Positions 1 through 10,795 of a stretch of 64,000 nt of DNA are shown one piece after another. The notes under the pieces are model-generated. The model was given only the letters and a program-made list of their open reading frames with translations, did not search any database and was not told the DNA's origin. The stretch covers positions 31,202,294-31,266,293 of the forward strand of contig NC_081844.1 of NCBI RefSeq assembly GCF_963259705.1, read 5' to 3'. The stretch comes from Myotis daubentonii (lineage: Eukaryota; Chordata; Mammalia; Chiroptera; Vespertilionidae). Position numbers and translations under genes: made by a program. Within the stretch, counting starts at the first letter, position 1. Every line of letters begins with the position of its first letter.

Positions 1-2213
1 AGACAGTGTATAATTGGGTCATGTTTTTGTATCCATTCAGCTACTCTGTGTCTTTTGATTGGAGCATTTAATCCATTTACATTTAAGATTATTATTGATA
101 CGTACTTATTTATTGCCATTTTAATTCTGTATGCCTATGCTTCTCTCTATTTCTTCTCATTACAGCAGTCCCTTTAGGATTTCTTACAGTCCTGGTTTGG
201 TGGTGATAAATTTCTTTAGCCTTTTTTTTTTCTGTCTGGGAAGTTCTTTATTTCACCCTTTATTTTGAATGAGAGCCTTGCTCTTCATTACTTTGAATAT
301 TTCATGCCATTACTTTCTGGCCTGTAGAATTTCTGTTGAGAAATCAGCTAACAGCCTTATGGGAGCTCCTTTGTAGGTAACAAATTGCTTTTCTCTTGCT
401 TCCTTTTGATATTCTCTCTCTGTCTTTAATTATTTGGCATTTTAACTATGATGTGTCTGGGCATAGGCTTGTTTGGCTTGTTCTTGCTTGGGACTCTGTG
501 CCTCCTGGACTTGTATGACTTTTTCCTTCACTAGATTAGTGAAATTTTCTGCCATTGTTTCTTCAAAGACATTCTCTATCCCCTGCTCACTTTCTCCTCC
601 TTCTGCAGTCCAGTTATGAATATTCTTGTATTTCATGTTGTCCCACAACTCCTTTAAGCTGTCCCCCTGTTTTTTTTATTTATTTTTTGTTGTTCTCTGA
701 TTTAGTGATTTTTTTTCTACCCTGTCTTCTAATTAACTGATCTGATCCTAAGCTTCCCCTAATCTGCTATGTATTCCTTCTAGTGTGTTCTTTATTTGTG
801 CTGTGCCATTCTTTGTTTCTGACTGGTCTTTTTTCATAGTTACTATCACTTTTCTCATGCTGTTGAGCATCTTTGCAATCATTATTCTGAAGTCTATATC
901 AGATAAATTTATTATATCCTCTTCATTTAGCTCTCTTTCTGGAGAATTCTCTTGTTCTTTCATTTGGGGATTTTGTTCTTTCATTGTCTCCCCATTTGGG
1001 CTGCCTGTTTGGGTTTGTATCTATGTATTAGGTAGATGTGCTTCAACTCCCAAGCTCTAGTTCAGGACAGTGATAGACACTGTTTCTGACTAGCCCTGAG
1101 TACCCTGTGTAGGGCTATCAGCAATCATAGCTTGTGGCTCCCTCTGCTGAGGCTGGATGCCTTTGGAAAGGATCAAGATGTGCAGGGGGTGCGGGGTGCG
1201 GGTCTGCATTTCCTACCCCCCACCCCAGAGGATATCAGGCAAAGGTTGACTAGACATCTGCCTCTGCCTACAGTCTGATTGTTATCGGCCTTGATTGGCC
1301 TCAGGCTATAGATCACATGGTGGGGCAAGACAGTGGTTCTCAACCTTGGCTGCACATTAGAATCACCTGGGAATCTTTTTAGAATCCTTATTTCTGGGCC
1401 TCATCCTCCAGAAATTCTGTTTCTTTGTTATGGGGTGGGGCCATAACCTTAGTAACAAAGGAACAGAATTTCCAGAGGATGAGGCCCAGAAATCAGGATT
1501 TTAAAAAGATTCCCAGGTGATTCCAATGTGCAGCCAAGGTTGAGAACCACTGGGTTAAGAGGTCTTCCAACAGGATATGACAGCTGCCTTTCCCCCAGGC
1601 CAAAACTGCCTGGAAAGCAAAGGTCTGTAGGAGAAAGATGTCCTCCGCAGCATGAGGGAATGACTCAGCACAGGAAACTGGGGGGGCTGCCCTCTGAGTT
1701 CCAACCCCAGAGCCCCCAACCCTGGACTCTCCTCACATAGCTCCAGTCCACTCTGTCCTTCCTCTGCTGGAGCCCAAGGTGAGTGGCTACACATGAAATT
1801 TTATGTGTTGGCCCTTTAAGAGGGTACCTGTGTTTCCAGCCTTCTCTCTCTGGCAGACAGCAAACCTGCTGCTTTTCACAGCAAGGTATTATGTGGGCAC
1901 CTTTCTCAGTTCTGGTGCTCTGGGCTGGAGAGCCCACCTTGTGGCTTAGACCCCAGAGTTGTCAGTGGGGACCTTCAGCTGAGATATCCCTCCGGATCTT
2001 TAGCTGCTGTCTATGGGAGCCCAAACACCCCTTTCACGTTTCTGCACTTTCTACCAGTCTCATTGCAGTCTCCACTTTCTGTCCTTGGTTATCAGGTTCT
2101 CGCCAGCTGATCTTCAGTTGATTTTTCAGGGTAGTTCTTCTGTATTTTAGTTTTATTTCCAGTTTGGTCCTGGGAGAGTGTCAGTGTAGCTTCCCACTGC
2201 CATTTTTAATCTC
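1..2213 (-). mobile_element. LINE-1 5' part (ORF1 remnant plus 5' UTR), antisense
   Basis: Read on the minus strand, 984 down to 442 carries broken pieces of L1 ORF1: a coiled-coil start with SPERELNEEDIINLSDIDF, then NLVKEKVIQVQEAQSPKQ, then an RNA-binding part resembling VTYKGAPIRLLADFS in 440-220. Stops and frameshifts show it is dead. Sequence from about 985 to 2213 is the 5' UTR and is split by a hAT element at 1331-1552. The rest of the element, including ORF2, would lie left of the window. Confidence 0.8.
1331..1552 (+). mobile_element. MER5-like palindromic hAT-Charlie element
   Basis: It begins CAGTGGTTCTCAACCTTGGC and ends with the inverted copy (GAGAACCACTG), and the two halves form a near palindrome. 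The flanking 8-mers gggcaaga and ggttaaga agree at 6 of 8 positions, as expected for an old hAT target duplication. It is inserted in the LINE-1 5' UTR. No transposase is present. Confidence 0.75.
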
Positions 2214-2259
2214 TCTTTTTTTTTTAAATCGTCCATTGTATATATGTACCCCACATCTT

Positions 2260-2474
2260 TTTATTATTATCATTGATTTCAGAGAGGAAGGGAGAGAGAG
2301 AAAGAGAGAGAGAGACATTGATGATGAGAGAGAATCATTGATTGGCTGCCGCCTGCACACCCCCTACTGGGGATGGAGCCTGTAACCCAGGCATGTGCCC
2401 TGACTGGAATTGAACCTGGGACCCTTCAGTCTGCAGATCAATACTCTATCCACTGAGCCAAACTGGCAGGGCTA
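2260..2474 (-). mobile_element. Ves SINE
   Basis: tRNA-derived bat SINE in reverse orientation: it ends 'ccactgagccaaactggcagggc', the complement of the Ves start. It is flanked by tacccca-catctt and taccacatctt, a target duplication of the host LINE-1. Confidence 0.9.
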
Positions 2475-2505
2475 TACCACATCTTCTTATCCAATTATCA
2501 ATGGA

Positions 2506-2797
2506 CTAGAAGCCGTTGCACGAAGATTCGCACAATAGGGCTTCCTTCCCCTGGCTGCTGGCACCGGTTATCCTCCGGCACCCGGGTCCCAGGCCTTTGG
2601 TCCAGCCGCAGCAAAGCCAAGCCTCTTCAGTCTTCAGTCTTCAGTCTTCAGTCCAGCCGGAGCTTTCAGTCTTCGCTCGTGCCTGCGTATGCAAATTAAC
2701 TGCCATCTTTGTTGGGTTAATTTGCATACCCATCCGATTGGCTGGTGGGTGTCGCGGAGTGACACCAATTTGCATGTTTCTCTTTTATTAGTGTAGA
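2506..2797 (-). mobile_element. Helitron (HeliBat-like, non-autonomous)
   Basis: On the minus strand it starts TCTACACTAATAAAAGAG and ends in a hairpin followed by CTAG (plus 2506-2509), inserted between A and T in the LINE-1. It has no Rep/helicase coding sequence. It shares its start with the element at 16255. Confidence 0.8.
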
Positions 2798-3078
2798 TGT
2801 ACATCTAGGTTGCTTCCATATCTTGGCTATTACTGGTAATGCTGCAGTGAACACAGAGGTGCATATGTCTTTTTGGATTAGTGGAGTTTTTTTTCTTTGT
2901 ATAAATACCCAAAGTGGAATTGCTGAGTTGTATAGCTGTTCTATATTTTACTTTCTGAGGAACCTCCATCCTGTTTTACATAGTGGCTGCACCAATTTAC
3001 AATCCTAACAACAGTGCACAAGGGTTTCCTTTTCTGAACATTTTCGCCAACACTTGCTATTTGTCAATTTATGGATGA

Positions 3079-3212
3079 CTAGAGGCCCAATTCACGAAAT
3101 TTGTGCAAGGGGCTCGGCCCCCACTTCCACCCCCATCTCCCCTCCCACCCACGGTTTCCAGAATGACAGGACGTCTGGTCTAATTAGCATATTACCCTTT
3201 TATTATTATAGA
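3079..3212 (-). mobile_element. Short Helitron (HeliBat-like)
   Basis: CTAG end at 3079-3082 and TCTATAATAATAAAAGGG start at 3212 on the minus strand, 134 bp in all. The flanking LINE-1 sequence joins cleanly across the insertion at an A|T site. Confidence 0.85.
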
Positions 3213-3430
3213 TAGCCATTGTGACAGATGTGAGATGATGTCTCATTGTGGTTTTAATTTGCATTTCCCTGATGATTAGTGATGTTGAGCATGGTTTCAT
3301 ATGTATGTTGTCTTGGGAGAGTTGTCCTCTGCCCATTTTTTAATTGGATTGTTTGGGTTTAGGGGGTATTAAGATGTATGCGTTCTTTATATGTTTTGCA
3401 TATTAATTCCTAATCGGATGTATCCTTTAT

Positions 3431-3524
3431 GAATGCCTTCTCCCATTCAGTAGATTGGCTTTTTATTTTGTTGATGGGAATGCCTTCTCCCATTCAGTAG
3501 ATTGGCTTTTTATTTTGTTGATGG
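3431..3524 (+). repeat. 47-bp perfect tandem duplication
   Basis: A 47-bp LINE-1 segment beginning gaatgccttctcccattcag at 3431-3477 is repeated without change at 3478-3524. The exact identity points to a young local duplication. Confidence 0.95.
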
Positions 3525-3556
3525 TTTTCTTTCTTGTGCAAAAATTTTTTAGTTTG

Positions 3557-3773
3557 CCGAAACCGGTTTGGCTCAGTGGATAGAGCGTCGGCTTGCGGAC
3601 TGAAAGGTCCCAGGTTCGATTCCAGTCAAGGGCATGTACCTGGGTTGCGGGCACATCCCCAGTAGGAGGTGTGCAGGAGGCAGCTGATCGATGTTTCTCT
3701 CTCATCGATGTTTCTAACTCTCTATCTCTCTCCCTTCCTCTCTGTAAAAAATCAATAAAATATATTTTTAAAA
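3557..3773 (+). mobile_element. Ves SINE
   Basis: Full-length bat Ves SINE (A box-like 'ggctcagtggatag', B box-like 'ggttcgattcc', tail 'aatcaataaaatat'), flanked by direct repeats of aaattttttagtttg. Confidence 0.93.
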
Positions 3774-4053
3774 AAAATTTTTTTAGTTTGATTTAGTTCT
3801 ATTTTTTTATTTTGTTGCCCTTGTTTGAGGAGACATATCCAAAAAGATATTGCTAAGGGCAGTGTCAGAGATTTTACTGCCTATGTTTTCTTCTAGGAGT
3901 TTTATGGTCTCAGATCTTATATTTATAAGTCTAATTCATTTTGAGTTTATGTTACATGTGGTGTCAGAAGGTGGTCTAGTTTTATTATTTTGCATTTATG
4001 TGACCAGTTTTCCTAACACCATTTATTGAAGAGACTGTCTTTACCCCATTATA

Positions 4054-4180
4054 CAGGGTGGGATAAAAGTAGGTTTATAGTTGTAAGTATGCAAAAAACA
4101 GAGTTTATTCTCCTATTATTACTTATTAATTATTGTATTACTTTCCATAACAACTGTAAACCTACTTTTGCCCCACCCAG
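4054..4180 (+). mobile_element. Mariner-like MITE
   Basis: 127 bp with inverted ends of about 30 bp: CAGGGTGGGATAAAAGTAGG on the left, and on the right the complement of CTGGGTGGGGCAAAAGTAGG. Both sides have TA, the Tc1/mariner target duplication. It is inserted in LINE-1 and has no transposase. Confidence 0.8.
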
Positions 4181-4570
4181 TATATCCTTCCTTGCCTTCT
4201 TTGTCATGGAATAATTGATTGTATAAGTGAGGAATTTTTTCTGGGCTCTCCATTCTATTCCATTCATCTGTGTGTGTGTTTTTATGCTAGTATTTACTGT
4301 TTTGATTGTTGTAGCTACATAGTATAGTTTGATATCAGTGAGCATGATACCTTCCACTTTGCTTTTTCTAAAAATTTCTTTGGCTATTTGGGGTCTTGTG
4401 GTTTCATATAAATTTTAGGATTAGTTTTAATTCTGGAAGAGTGCCATTGGTAGTTTAATGGGGATTGTATTGAATCTGTAGCTTGCTTTAGGCAGTAAGC
4501 ACATTTGAACAATATTAATCCTTCCAATCCATGAACAGGTATCTTCTTCCATTTATTGTATCTGTTAGGA

Positions 4571-4640
4571 AACTTGTGTTTTAAGTCACTTAGTTTGTAG
4601 TAATTTGTTACAGCAGCCATAGAAAACTCATACTGTTTTA
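4571..4640 (+). mobile_element. MLT1-like LTR tail fragment
   Basis: The stretch 'taagtcacttagtttg' followed by a TTACAGCAGCC motif resembles the 3' end of MaLR (MLT1) LTRs. It lies at the LINE-1 boundary, which suggests the LINE-1 landed in an older LTR. The fragment is short, so the call is tentative. Confidence 0.4.
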
Positions 4641-4682
4641 ATGCCTTGTCCTGCTAAAGGTTTTCAGCTCAACCTTTAAGGG

Positions 4683-4683
4683 G

Positions 4684-4739
<56 letters not shown>
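4683..4739 (+). repeat. (TG)n microsatellite
   Basis: About 28 nearly uninterrupted TG dinucleotides. Confidence 0.98.
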
Positions 4740-4742
<3 letters not shown>

Positions 4743-5697
4743 ATTCCTCATTAGCTCTTGTCTCCAACTTAATGGCTGGAGTCAGCAAGAAAATAGGACC
4801 AGTTTCCTTTGGCAAGTTGACTTAACGGGTACTATGCTAACAGTGGGTCTCCCTCAGCCATCTTCAGTTAGATGTCCGACATCTATTTCTAAGGCAGCCC
4901 TTAGCTCTTCTGTCCTCTGTGTTTTTGCAGACCCCCGCGTCCCCTTGTCTCTGTCTTTCCTCACATCACATCTATTTCTCCTTCCCATGTCCAATTTAAG
5001 TCCATTCTTCAAAGCCAAGTCCAGAGTCCTGGTCTTATGAATCCTCCCTGGTTCCCTTCCCACAGAAGAAAATGCTTCTCCCTGTAGGTTCCTTATCAGA
5101 GATCCTTATGTTACCACTTTTTTGTGTGCTTATGCTATTAATTTTTTCCTTCTATATACCTGGCGCATATAAATAGTATTTGTTAAATGAATAAGAGCAA
5201 CCTTCTCAGTAGGGGGCATCTGGTCATCTGACTTTGACTCCAAATGTTCAGATTAAGGCAGGCGAGTGTCTCAACCACACACAGTGGCTAAGTGATTGAA
5301 ATAGGGCCAGTATGGTGACACAGGGTCCTGTGACAAGTGTCCTGTAGGGAGAAACCACGGGTGACTCACAAGGAGGTGATTGGGACTTTGGCTTTGAATT
5401 TAGAAGTAGGAAGGAGGAAAGGAAAGAAGGATGGGATTCAGGGTTTCCTGGCAGGCACTGGAGCTGGGGCCTCTGGCTCACTGGCCTGCTCTGTTGTGTT
5501 CTCATCCCTCCTCCAGGAGCCCAGACACTGTCTGTCTATGGGGTCAGTTCCTCCATGGGAGCAGTAGCTGGGTGCTAGGAGGAGGCCCTTGGTGCTAAAC
5601 GATAATCCTTGGGTAGAGAGGGATTTGACTATTCTTATGGCTCCTTGCTCAGGAAGTGGCCACACCAGACACTCGTCACACTGAAGAGAAACCAGAC

Positions 5698-5746
5698 CTG
5701 GGGAGGAGGGCAGGGCAGCTTTTCTCCTACAAAAAGGAAAAATGAA
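5698..5746 (+). repeat. 49-bp direct repeat, copy 1
   Basis: Begins ctggggaggagggcagggca and ends ggaaaaatgaa. It is identical over 49 bases to 7271-7319. The flanks do not match and it is not palindromic. I do not recognise the source family. Confidence 0.9.
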
Positions 5747-6772
5747 AGAAGAAAAGCCATCTCTGCTGAGGGGTACTGTTCAGCCCTCTTGGCAAATATA
5801 GCAAAACCTTCTGACTTACAGTGGGGGGAACCTTCATACCCAGAGTGTAAGCACGGCTTTATGGAAGTGATGTGCACCATCTGGAAGGAAAGAGGGTAGG
5901 GTGTCCCAGGGGCAGGCAGGGATCATATTAGCGAGGACAAAGAACAGAAAGCCACCTAGGGTGAGCAGGGATGGCCAGTAAGCCAGGTTGTTTGGAAGAG
6001 GAGGGGTGGCCTGGAGACTCTTGTGCCCAGGTCAGGCATGGTAGCATTTTTACACCACGTGCTACTGTCCATGGAGTATGAGGAGATTCCCTACCCACCC
6101 TCCTTCAGATCAAGTCATTTTATCTCCTGGCACTTCATTCCCTCCCTTTCCCCCAAATGGAGCTTCACAATTATGTATCATGGTCACCCATCAACAAATG
6201 TACTTGGTACCATGAGTCGGTTAGCCCCTGTCACTGACCTCAGGCCTTTTGGTACATTGGAAGAGTGAGCAATCAGCCTGCTGTTGACACGTCCCGATGT
6301 GTGGGGTGATGTGTGTGCAGAAGTACGGATGCCTCATAGGAGGCCCAACCAGGATGTTGTGTTTTCTCTTATTAAAGAAGAATTCGCACCAAACCTTTCA
6401 CTCCAGAAACCCAGCATTCTTACTGCCCTTGTCATCCAGGCCACTTAGCAGACCTTGCTTCTGAATGTTGCCCATGTCCTGGACCCGCGTCAAGCTGCCT
6501 GTCCAAGACCTTCCTCCTCGCCTCATTCCTTCCTCCTGAGGGCATCACACAGCCTAGGGCAGGCACCTATTTGTAGGGCAGTTTGTGGTTCTTAAATCAT
6601 GTTCACATCCAAGTCCCACAACACATCATTGTCATTACCATGTTTCATGGTTGAGGAAATTGAGGCTCAGAGAGGTCCACATTTCTTGCTTAAAGTCACA
6701 GCCTTGTGGATAGAGCTAGATCCAGTCCCCATTCTGTGGTCCAAACCTCTCCATTTCCCCTCTCATCACCTG

Positions 6773-6994
6773 CATTGGTTCTCAACCTTGGCTGCACATT
6801 AGAATCACCTGGGAATCTTTTTAAAATCCTGATTTCTGGGCCTCATCCTCCGGAAATTCTGTTTCTTTGTTACTAATGTTGTGGTCCCACCCCATAACTA
6901 AGAAACAGAATTTCCGGAGGATGAGGCCCAGAAATCAGGATTTTAAAAAGATTCCCAGGTGATTCTAATGTGCAGCCAAGGTTGAGAACCACTG
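6773..6994 (+). mobile_element. MER5-like palindromic hAT-Charlie element
   Basis: Same palindromic family as 1331-1552: starts CATTGGTTCTCAACC, ends GGTTGAGAACCACTG, with halves complementary over most of their length. No clear target duplication remains. Confidence 0.75.
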
Positions 6995-7270
6995 CCTTAC
7001 TACCTTGGGCACACCCTTGTCTTGGCTTGCTATTAACACACCTGAGAGAGAGCTTGTAGAGGGTGGGGTCTGCACACAGGTACTTATTTATCTCAACAAA
7101 TAGTGATTGCCTGAGCACCAGGCACATGCTGCTCTACTAACTCAGTTACTGTAGCCAGTGCTGCTGATGACAGCAAGTTAGTGTTTGCAGACGCGGTGTT
7201 TGGGGTGGGGAGGCGAGGCTGGAGCAGGGAGGTGTTTGTGGGGGAACACATTTAGGTCCCCTATGGAACA

Positions 7271-7319
7271 CTGGGGAGGAGGGCAGGGCAGCTTTTCTCC
7301 TACAAAAAGGAAAAATGAA
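7271..7319 (+). repeat. 49-bp direct repeat, copy 2
   Basis: Second perfect copy of 5698-5746, 1573 bases downstream in the same orientation. Confidence 0.9.
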
Positions 7320-9480
7320 GTTGCTAGAATGAATTTGAACCTCAGGGAGGAGAAAGGGCCCCTGATAACTGCTCTTCTCTGTGGCCTGAGGTGGGTCCTG
7401 GGCACCTCAAAGTCTGGATGCTCACCCATCACTGGGGCATGAGAGTTGGTGTCATTGAGCATGTGTGTGCAAGGTTTGAATGGGTGTCCTTTGAAGGAAA
7501 AGCCCACCCACTCTCTTCGGTGCAGGGTGGATGGCAGCTGTGGGACAGAAGCGGTTTACCCTGGTGACCACCTGGAACTGCCCACCTGGCCCTGGTAGCT
7601 CCTTCTTCCTCGGTCCCATTGGTTTCCTCATTGGTGCACTGAGGTTAGACAGTGGATTCTGAGTTTCCTTCCAACTCCAGGTTTCTAAGACTGACTGTGC
7701 AGTTTAGAAGGTCAGGTTCCCTGGACAAGATGGGGTGCAGATGAAGGTGTGGTCATGCAGGATAACAGGATGCTGGCACTTAATACATGGCCTGGGCTCA
7801 CAGCGCCCATCACTAACCCATGGAAGGGGCTGGTCTGCAGTGCCAAGAGTTGTCCCAGGATTGTGTCCTGCCCAGGTGCTGTTGGTAGCCACACCTGAAG
7901 AAACTGGTCATGGTGACTGTGGGCCACCATGGCCATGAGTCACTTGTCAACTGAGCCTGTTGTCACCACCTTGGTGTGGCAGGCAAGCAATGGAGCCAGA
8001 TAAAAACACATTCCTTAGCGCACACTCAGAACTATTGCCCTAGGCTGCCTGGTGGAAGAGATCCAAGGCCATGCTCTGTCCTCCCCAGTGATCCATAGGG
8101 GACCTAAGTGTGTTCCCCCACACACACCTCCCTGCTCCAGCCTAGTGTGTGTTTTGGGGCCATTTCAATTTGGCCTTCAAATTCTGTTTGCCCGCCAGCC
8201 TTCTTTTTCTGTATCCTGTCCTCCCAAACCGCAGACCCTTTGCTTTCATGGGGGTTCCTGTTGATAACAAACCAGCCTATTCTGGGAATGGGGTCCTCTG
8301 GATTTAAGCCAGCCTGGGCCTGGCTTGCTCAGATTTTTTGTCTTTGCAAATTTTCCTGAACCTTTGCTCTCTCCTGTGTGGGAGCCAGCTTTGGGCAGAG
8401 AGCAGGGAACTGGGCAGGCAGCCTCCGACAAGAAAACCAGCTTAACTTGAACTTCCCATAAAGGAAAATTGGGGGTGGAATTGGGCTTTCATCAGCCATC
8501 TCCCTAGTCCACTGCCCTCCCAGAGCTCAGCCACTGCGGAGTGGTGGGATGAGATCAGACCCCCATGAAATTGTATTAGCTAAGCGCTTCCTGAATCTTA
8601 GATGCCATTCTGAGCACAAGTATGGCAGTGACCAGATGCTGAGAGGGCCATAAAGAGATGGGAATGAGGTGAATGCCCTTGTGGAACAGAAAACCCGGCA
8701 AGCTTGGTCCAAGGTGAGGTCTGAAGGGGGCAGCGGCTTGAGAGAGGGGGTACCATGGTGTGATTGGTGAGGTGGCTAGCACCCAGGTCACCTCTGCCTG
8801 GGTAAGGAGGTGGGTGATGGAGAATCAGGAGAGCTTCCTGGAAGAGATCCAGGAAGTTAGATCCATTATTTAGACTTTAAAAATGGAAGGGGTTGTAGCG
8901 ACAGGGACGTGGCATCTATGTTCTAAGAGGCAGGGGCTCTGCACTTTTAGGTTGGTCAGTTCAGCTTAGCTTGCCATTGTTGGGATACCCTTGGCCCCTC
9001 ACTGAGAATTATGCTGGATATCTACAGCCTCGTATGCTGTGGTCATGATGTTTAATGCAGAGGCTGTTCTGGTGCCTTCTGAAGGCTGGGCAGGTCTGTG
9101 CCTCACAGGATTTCCAAGCCCTATTTCCTGTCCCTTCCTAAAGAGCTGCTTTTGCATCAGCTTTGCATCAGTTTGCATTGATAACAGATTAGTTTGCAAA
9201 AACACCTTATCGTTTCTGTGCATAACAGAATTACGCTCTGCCAGCCAGGCCATAGACCAGCAGCCAGCAGCTCCCCACAGTGAACCCAGCTTGCTATTGG
9301 TGGTATGGAGCTGGCGCTGCCCTGCCAGGCAGGTCTCAGGGGGTGTATTGCCTCATTTGTTTGTGGGTTGGGTGTTTCTTTTTACAAATTTTCATCTGAA
9401 ATTGATTTTCCGAGTTGTGTGATATGCAAGTGCTTCTGCTTCCTTTTGGGGAAACTTGGTGGTATCTTTTTATTTTTAAA

Positions 9481-9645
9481 CTAGAGGCCTGATGCACAAA
9501 ATTCATGCAAGAGTAGGCCTTCCTTCCCCTGGCTCCCGGCACCAGCTTCTCTCTGGCACCCTAGACCTGGGCTTCCCTCGCAGCCCTGGCTTCGTCCGGA
9601 AGGTCGTCCAGTCTAATTAGCATATTACGCTTTTATTATTATAGA
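9481..9645 (-). mobile_element. Short Helitron (HeliBat-like)
   Basis: CTAG end at 9481-9484 and TCTATAATAATAAAAGCG start at 9645 on the minus strand, 165 bp. It lies directly against a degenerate Ves SINE. Confidence 0.8.
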
Positions 9646-9848
9646 TATTTTTATTGATTTCAGAGAGGAAGTGGGGGGGGGGAGAGAGAAACATCAGTGA
9701 TGAGAGAGAATCATTGGTCGGCTGCCTCCGTACACCCTTCACTGGGGATTGAGCCCAAAACCCTGGTATGTGCTCTGACCGGAGATTGAACCGTGACTTC
9801 CTGGTTCATAGGTTGATGCTCAACCACTGAATCACACCGGCTGGGCTT
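9646..9848 (-). mobile_element. Ves-related SINE, diverged
   Basis: Reverse-oriented tRNA-derived SINE running from 'tttttattgatttcagagagg' to 'accactgaatcacaccggctgggc'. It is more diverged than the young Ves copies and belongs to an older subfamily. Confidence 0.75.
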
Positions 9849-9922
9849 GGTAGTATCTTAATGAAAATCCCAGGACTGTTGATCATTAAGGTTGAACCTG
9901 GACCAGTGCTCTTATTCATAGA

Positions 9923-10241
9923 CTAGAGGTCTGGTGCATGAAATTCGTGCACTCAGGTGGGGGGGTGGTTCCCTCAGTCTGGCCTGCACCCTCTTGCAGT
10001 CTTGGAACCCTTGGGGGATGTCTGACTGCCACAGAGGCAGGAGAGGGTCCCGCCACCGTTGCTGGGCTTGCCAGCCATGAGCCAGGTTTCTGGCTGAGCA
10101 GCATTCCCCCTGTGGGAGTGCACTGACCACCAGGGGGCAGCTCCTGTGTTGAGCGTCTGCCCCCTGGTGGTCAGTGCGCATCATAGCGACCGGTCATTCA
10201 GCCATTCAATCAATTTGCATATTAGCCTTTTATTATATAGA
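9923..10241 (-). mobile_element. Helitron, array member 1
   Basis: CTAG end at 9923-9926 with a hairpin in 'ggtgcatgaaattcgtgcac', and TC start at 10240-10241. It holds an internal inverted pair around the gtgcactgaccaccaggggg motif (10117-10175). The next Helitron abuts it directly. Confidence 0.8.
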
Positions 10242-10373
10242 CTAGAGGCCGATGCACAAAATTCGTGCAAGGGGCTTGGCCCTCGCAGCCCCGCCCACTT
10301 GTTCTGGAACTTCATCCGGAAGGTTGTTCCGCCGTCTGGTCTAATTAGCATATTAGCTCTTTATCATATAGGA
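10242..10373 (-). mobile_element. Helitron, array member 2
   Basis: 132-bp element with CTAG end at 10242-10245 and TC start at 10372-10373. It lies flush between members 1 and 3 in the same orientation. Confidence 0.8.
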
Positions 10374-10795
10374 CTAGAGGCCCAGGGCATGAAATTCGTG
10401 CATGGGGTGGGTCCCCTCAGCCCAGCCTGCACCCTCTCCAATCTGGGACTACTGGCTCCTCACCTGCCTGCCTGCCTGATTGCCCCTAACTGCCCCCACT
10501 GCTGGCCTGGTCACCCCCAAGTGCCTCCCCCACTGGCCTGGTCGCCTCTTACTGCCCCCTTCTGCGCCACCACCACCCACCCACCCCCCCCGCTGGCCTG
10601 GTCACCCCATGCAGCCTGCTGTTTGGTTATTTGGTTGCCCCTCACTGCTCCCCGTGCTACCTACTGCTCAGTTGTTTGGTCGCTCCTCACTGCTCCCCCT
10701 GCTGGCCTGGTTGCCCCACGTAGCCTGTTCGGTCGTCTGTTTGGTTGTTTCAGTTGCGACAGTCGTTTAGGCTTTTATATATATATATATATAGA
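10374..10795 (-). mobile_element. Helitron, array member 3
   Basis: CTAG end at 10374-10377, hairpin 'gcatgaaattcgtgcatg', TC start at 10794-10795 after an (AT)n stretch. The interior contains degenerate repeats of 'cccctgctggcctggt'. The exact 5' end could shift a few bases in the AT run. Confidence 0.72.

Larger units (their letters stand above)
2214..4570 (-). mobile_element. LINE-1 3' half (ORF2 C-terminal part and 3' UTR), antisense
   Basis: The sequence is a typical old mammalian L1 read backwards, from the part encoding the ORF2 C-terminus near 4560 to the 3' UTR near 2225. The T-run at 2217-2225 is its reversed poly(A) tail. It abuts the 5' end of the other LINE-1. It has been interrupted by a Ves SINE, two Helitrons, a second SINE and a mariner-like MITE. 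It has no coding capacity. Confidence 0.8.
4740..9480. other. Mostly unique SH3GL1 intron 1 sequence
   Basis: No exon was recognised. It contains a MIR-like fragment near 6590-6700, a MER5-like hAT copy at 6773-6994, and two perfect copies of a 49-bp sequence at 5698-5746 and 7271-7319. Short open frames are random. Confidence 0.5.

Noticed and set aside
442..984. LINE-1 ORF1 pieces as a live gene
   Set aside because: The frame is broken by stops and shifts between 984 and 220. It is an old remnant, not a functional ORF1.
1178..1220. G/C-rich stretch as a promoter
   Set aside because: It lies in LINE-1 5' UTR remnant sequence and has no nearby gene start.
3557..3773. tRNA gene
   Set aside because: The A- and B-box-like motifs belong to the tRNA-derived head of a Ves SINE. 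The cloverleaf is not preserved and an A-tail plus target duplications mark retroposition. The same applies to the other Ves copies.
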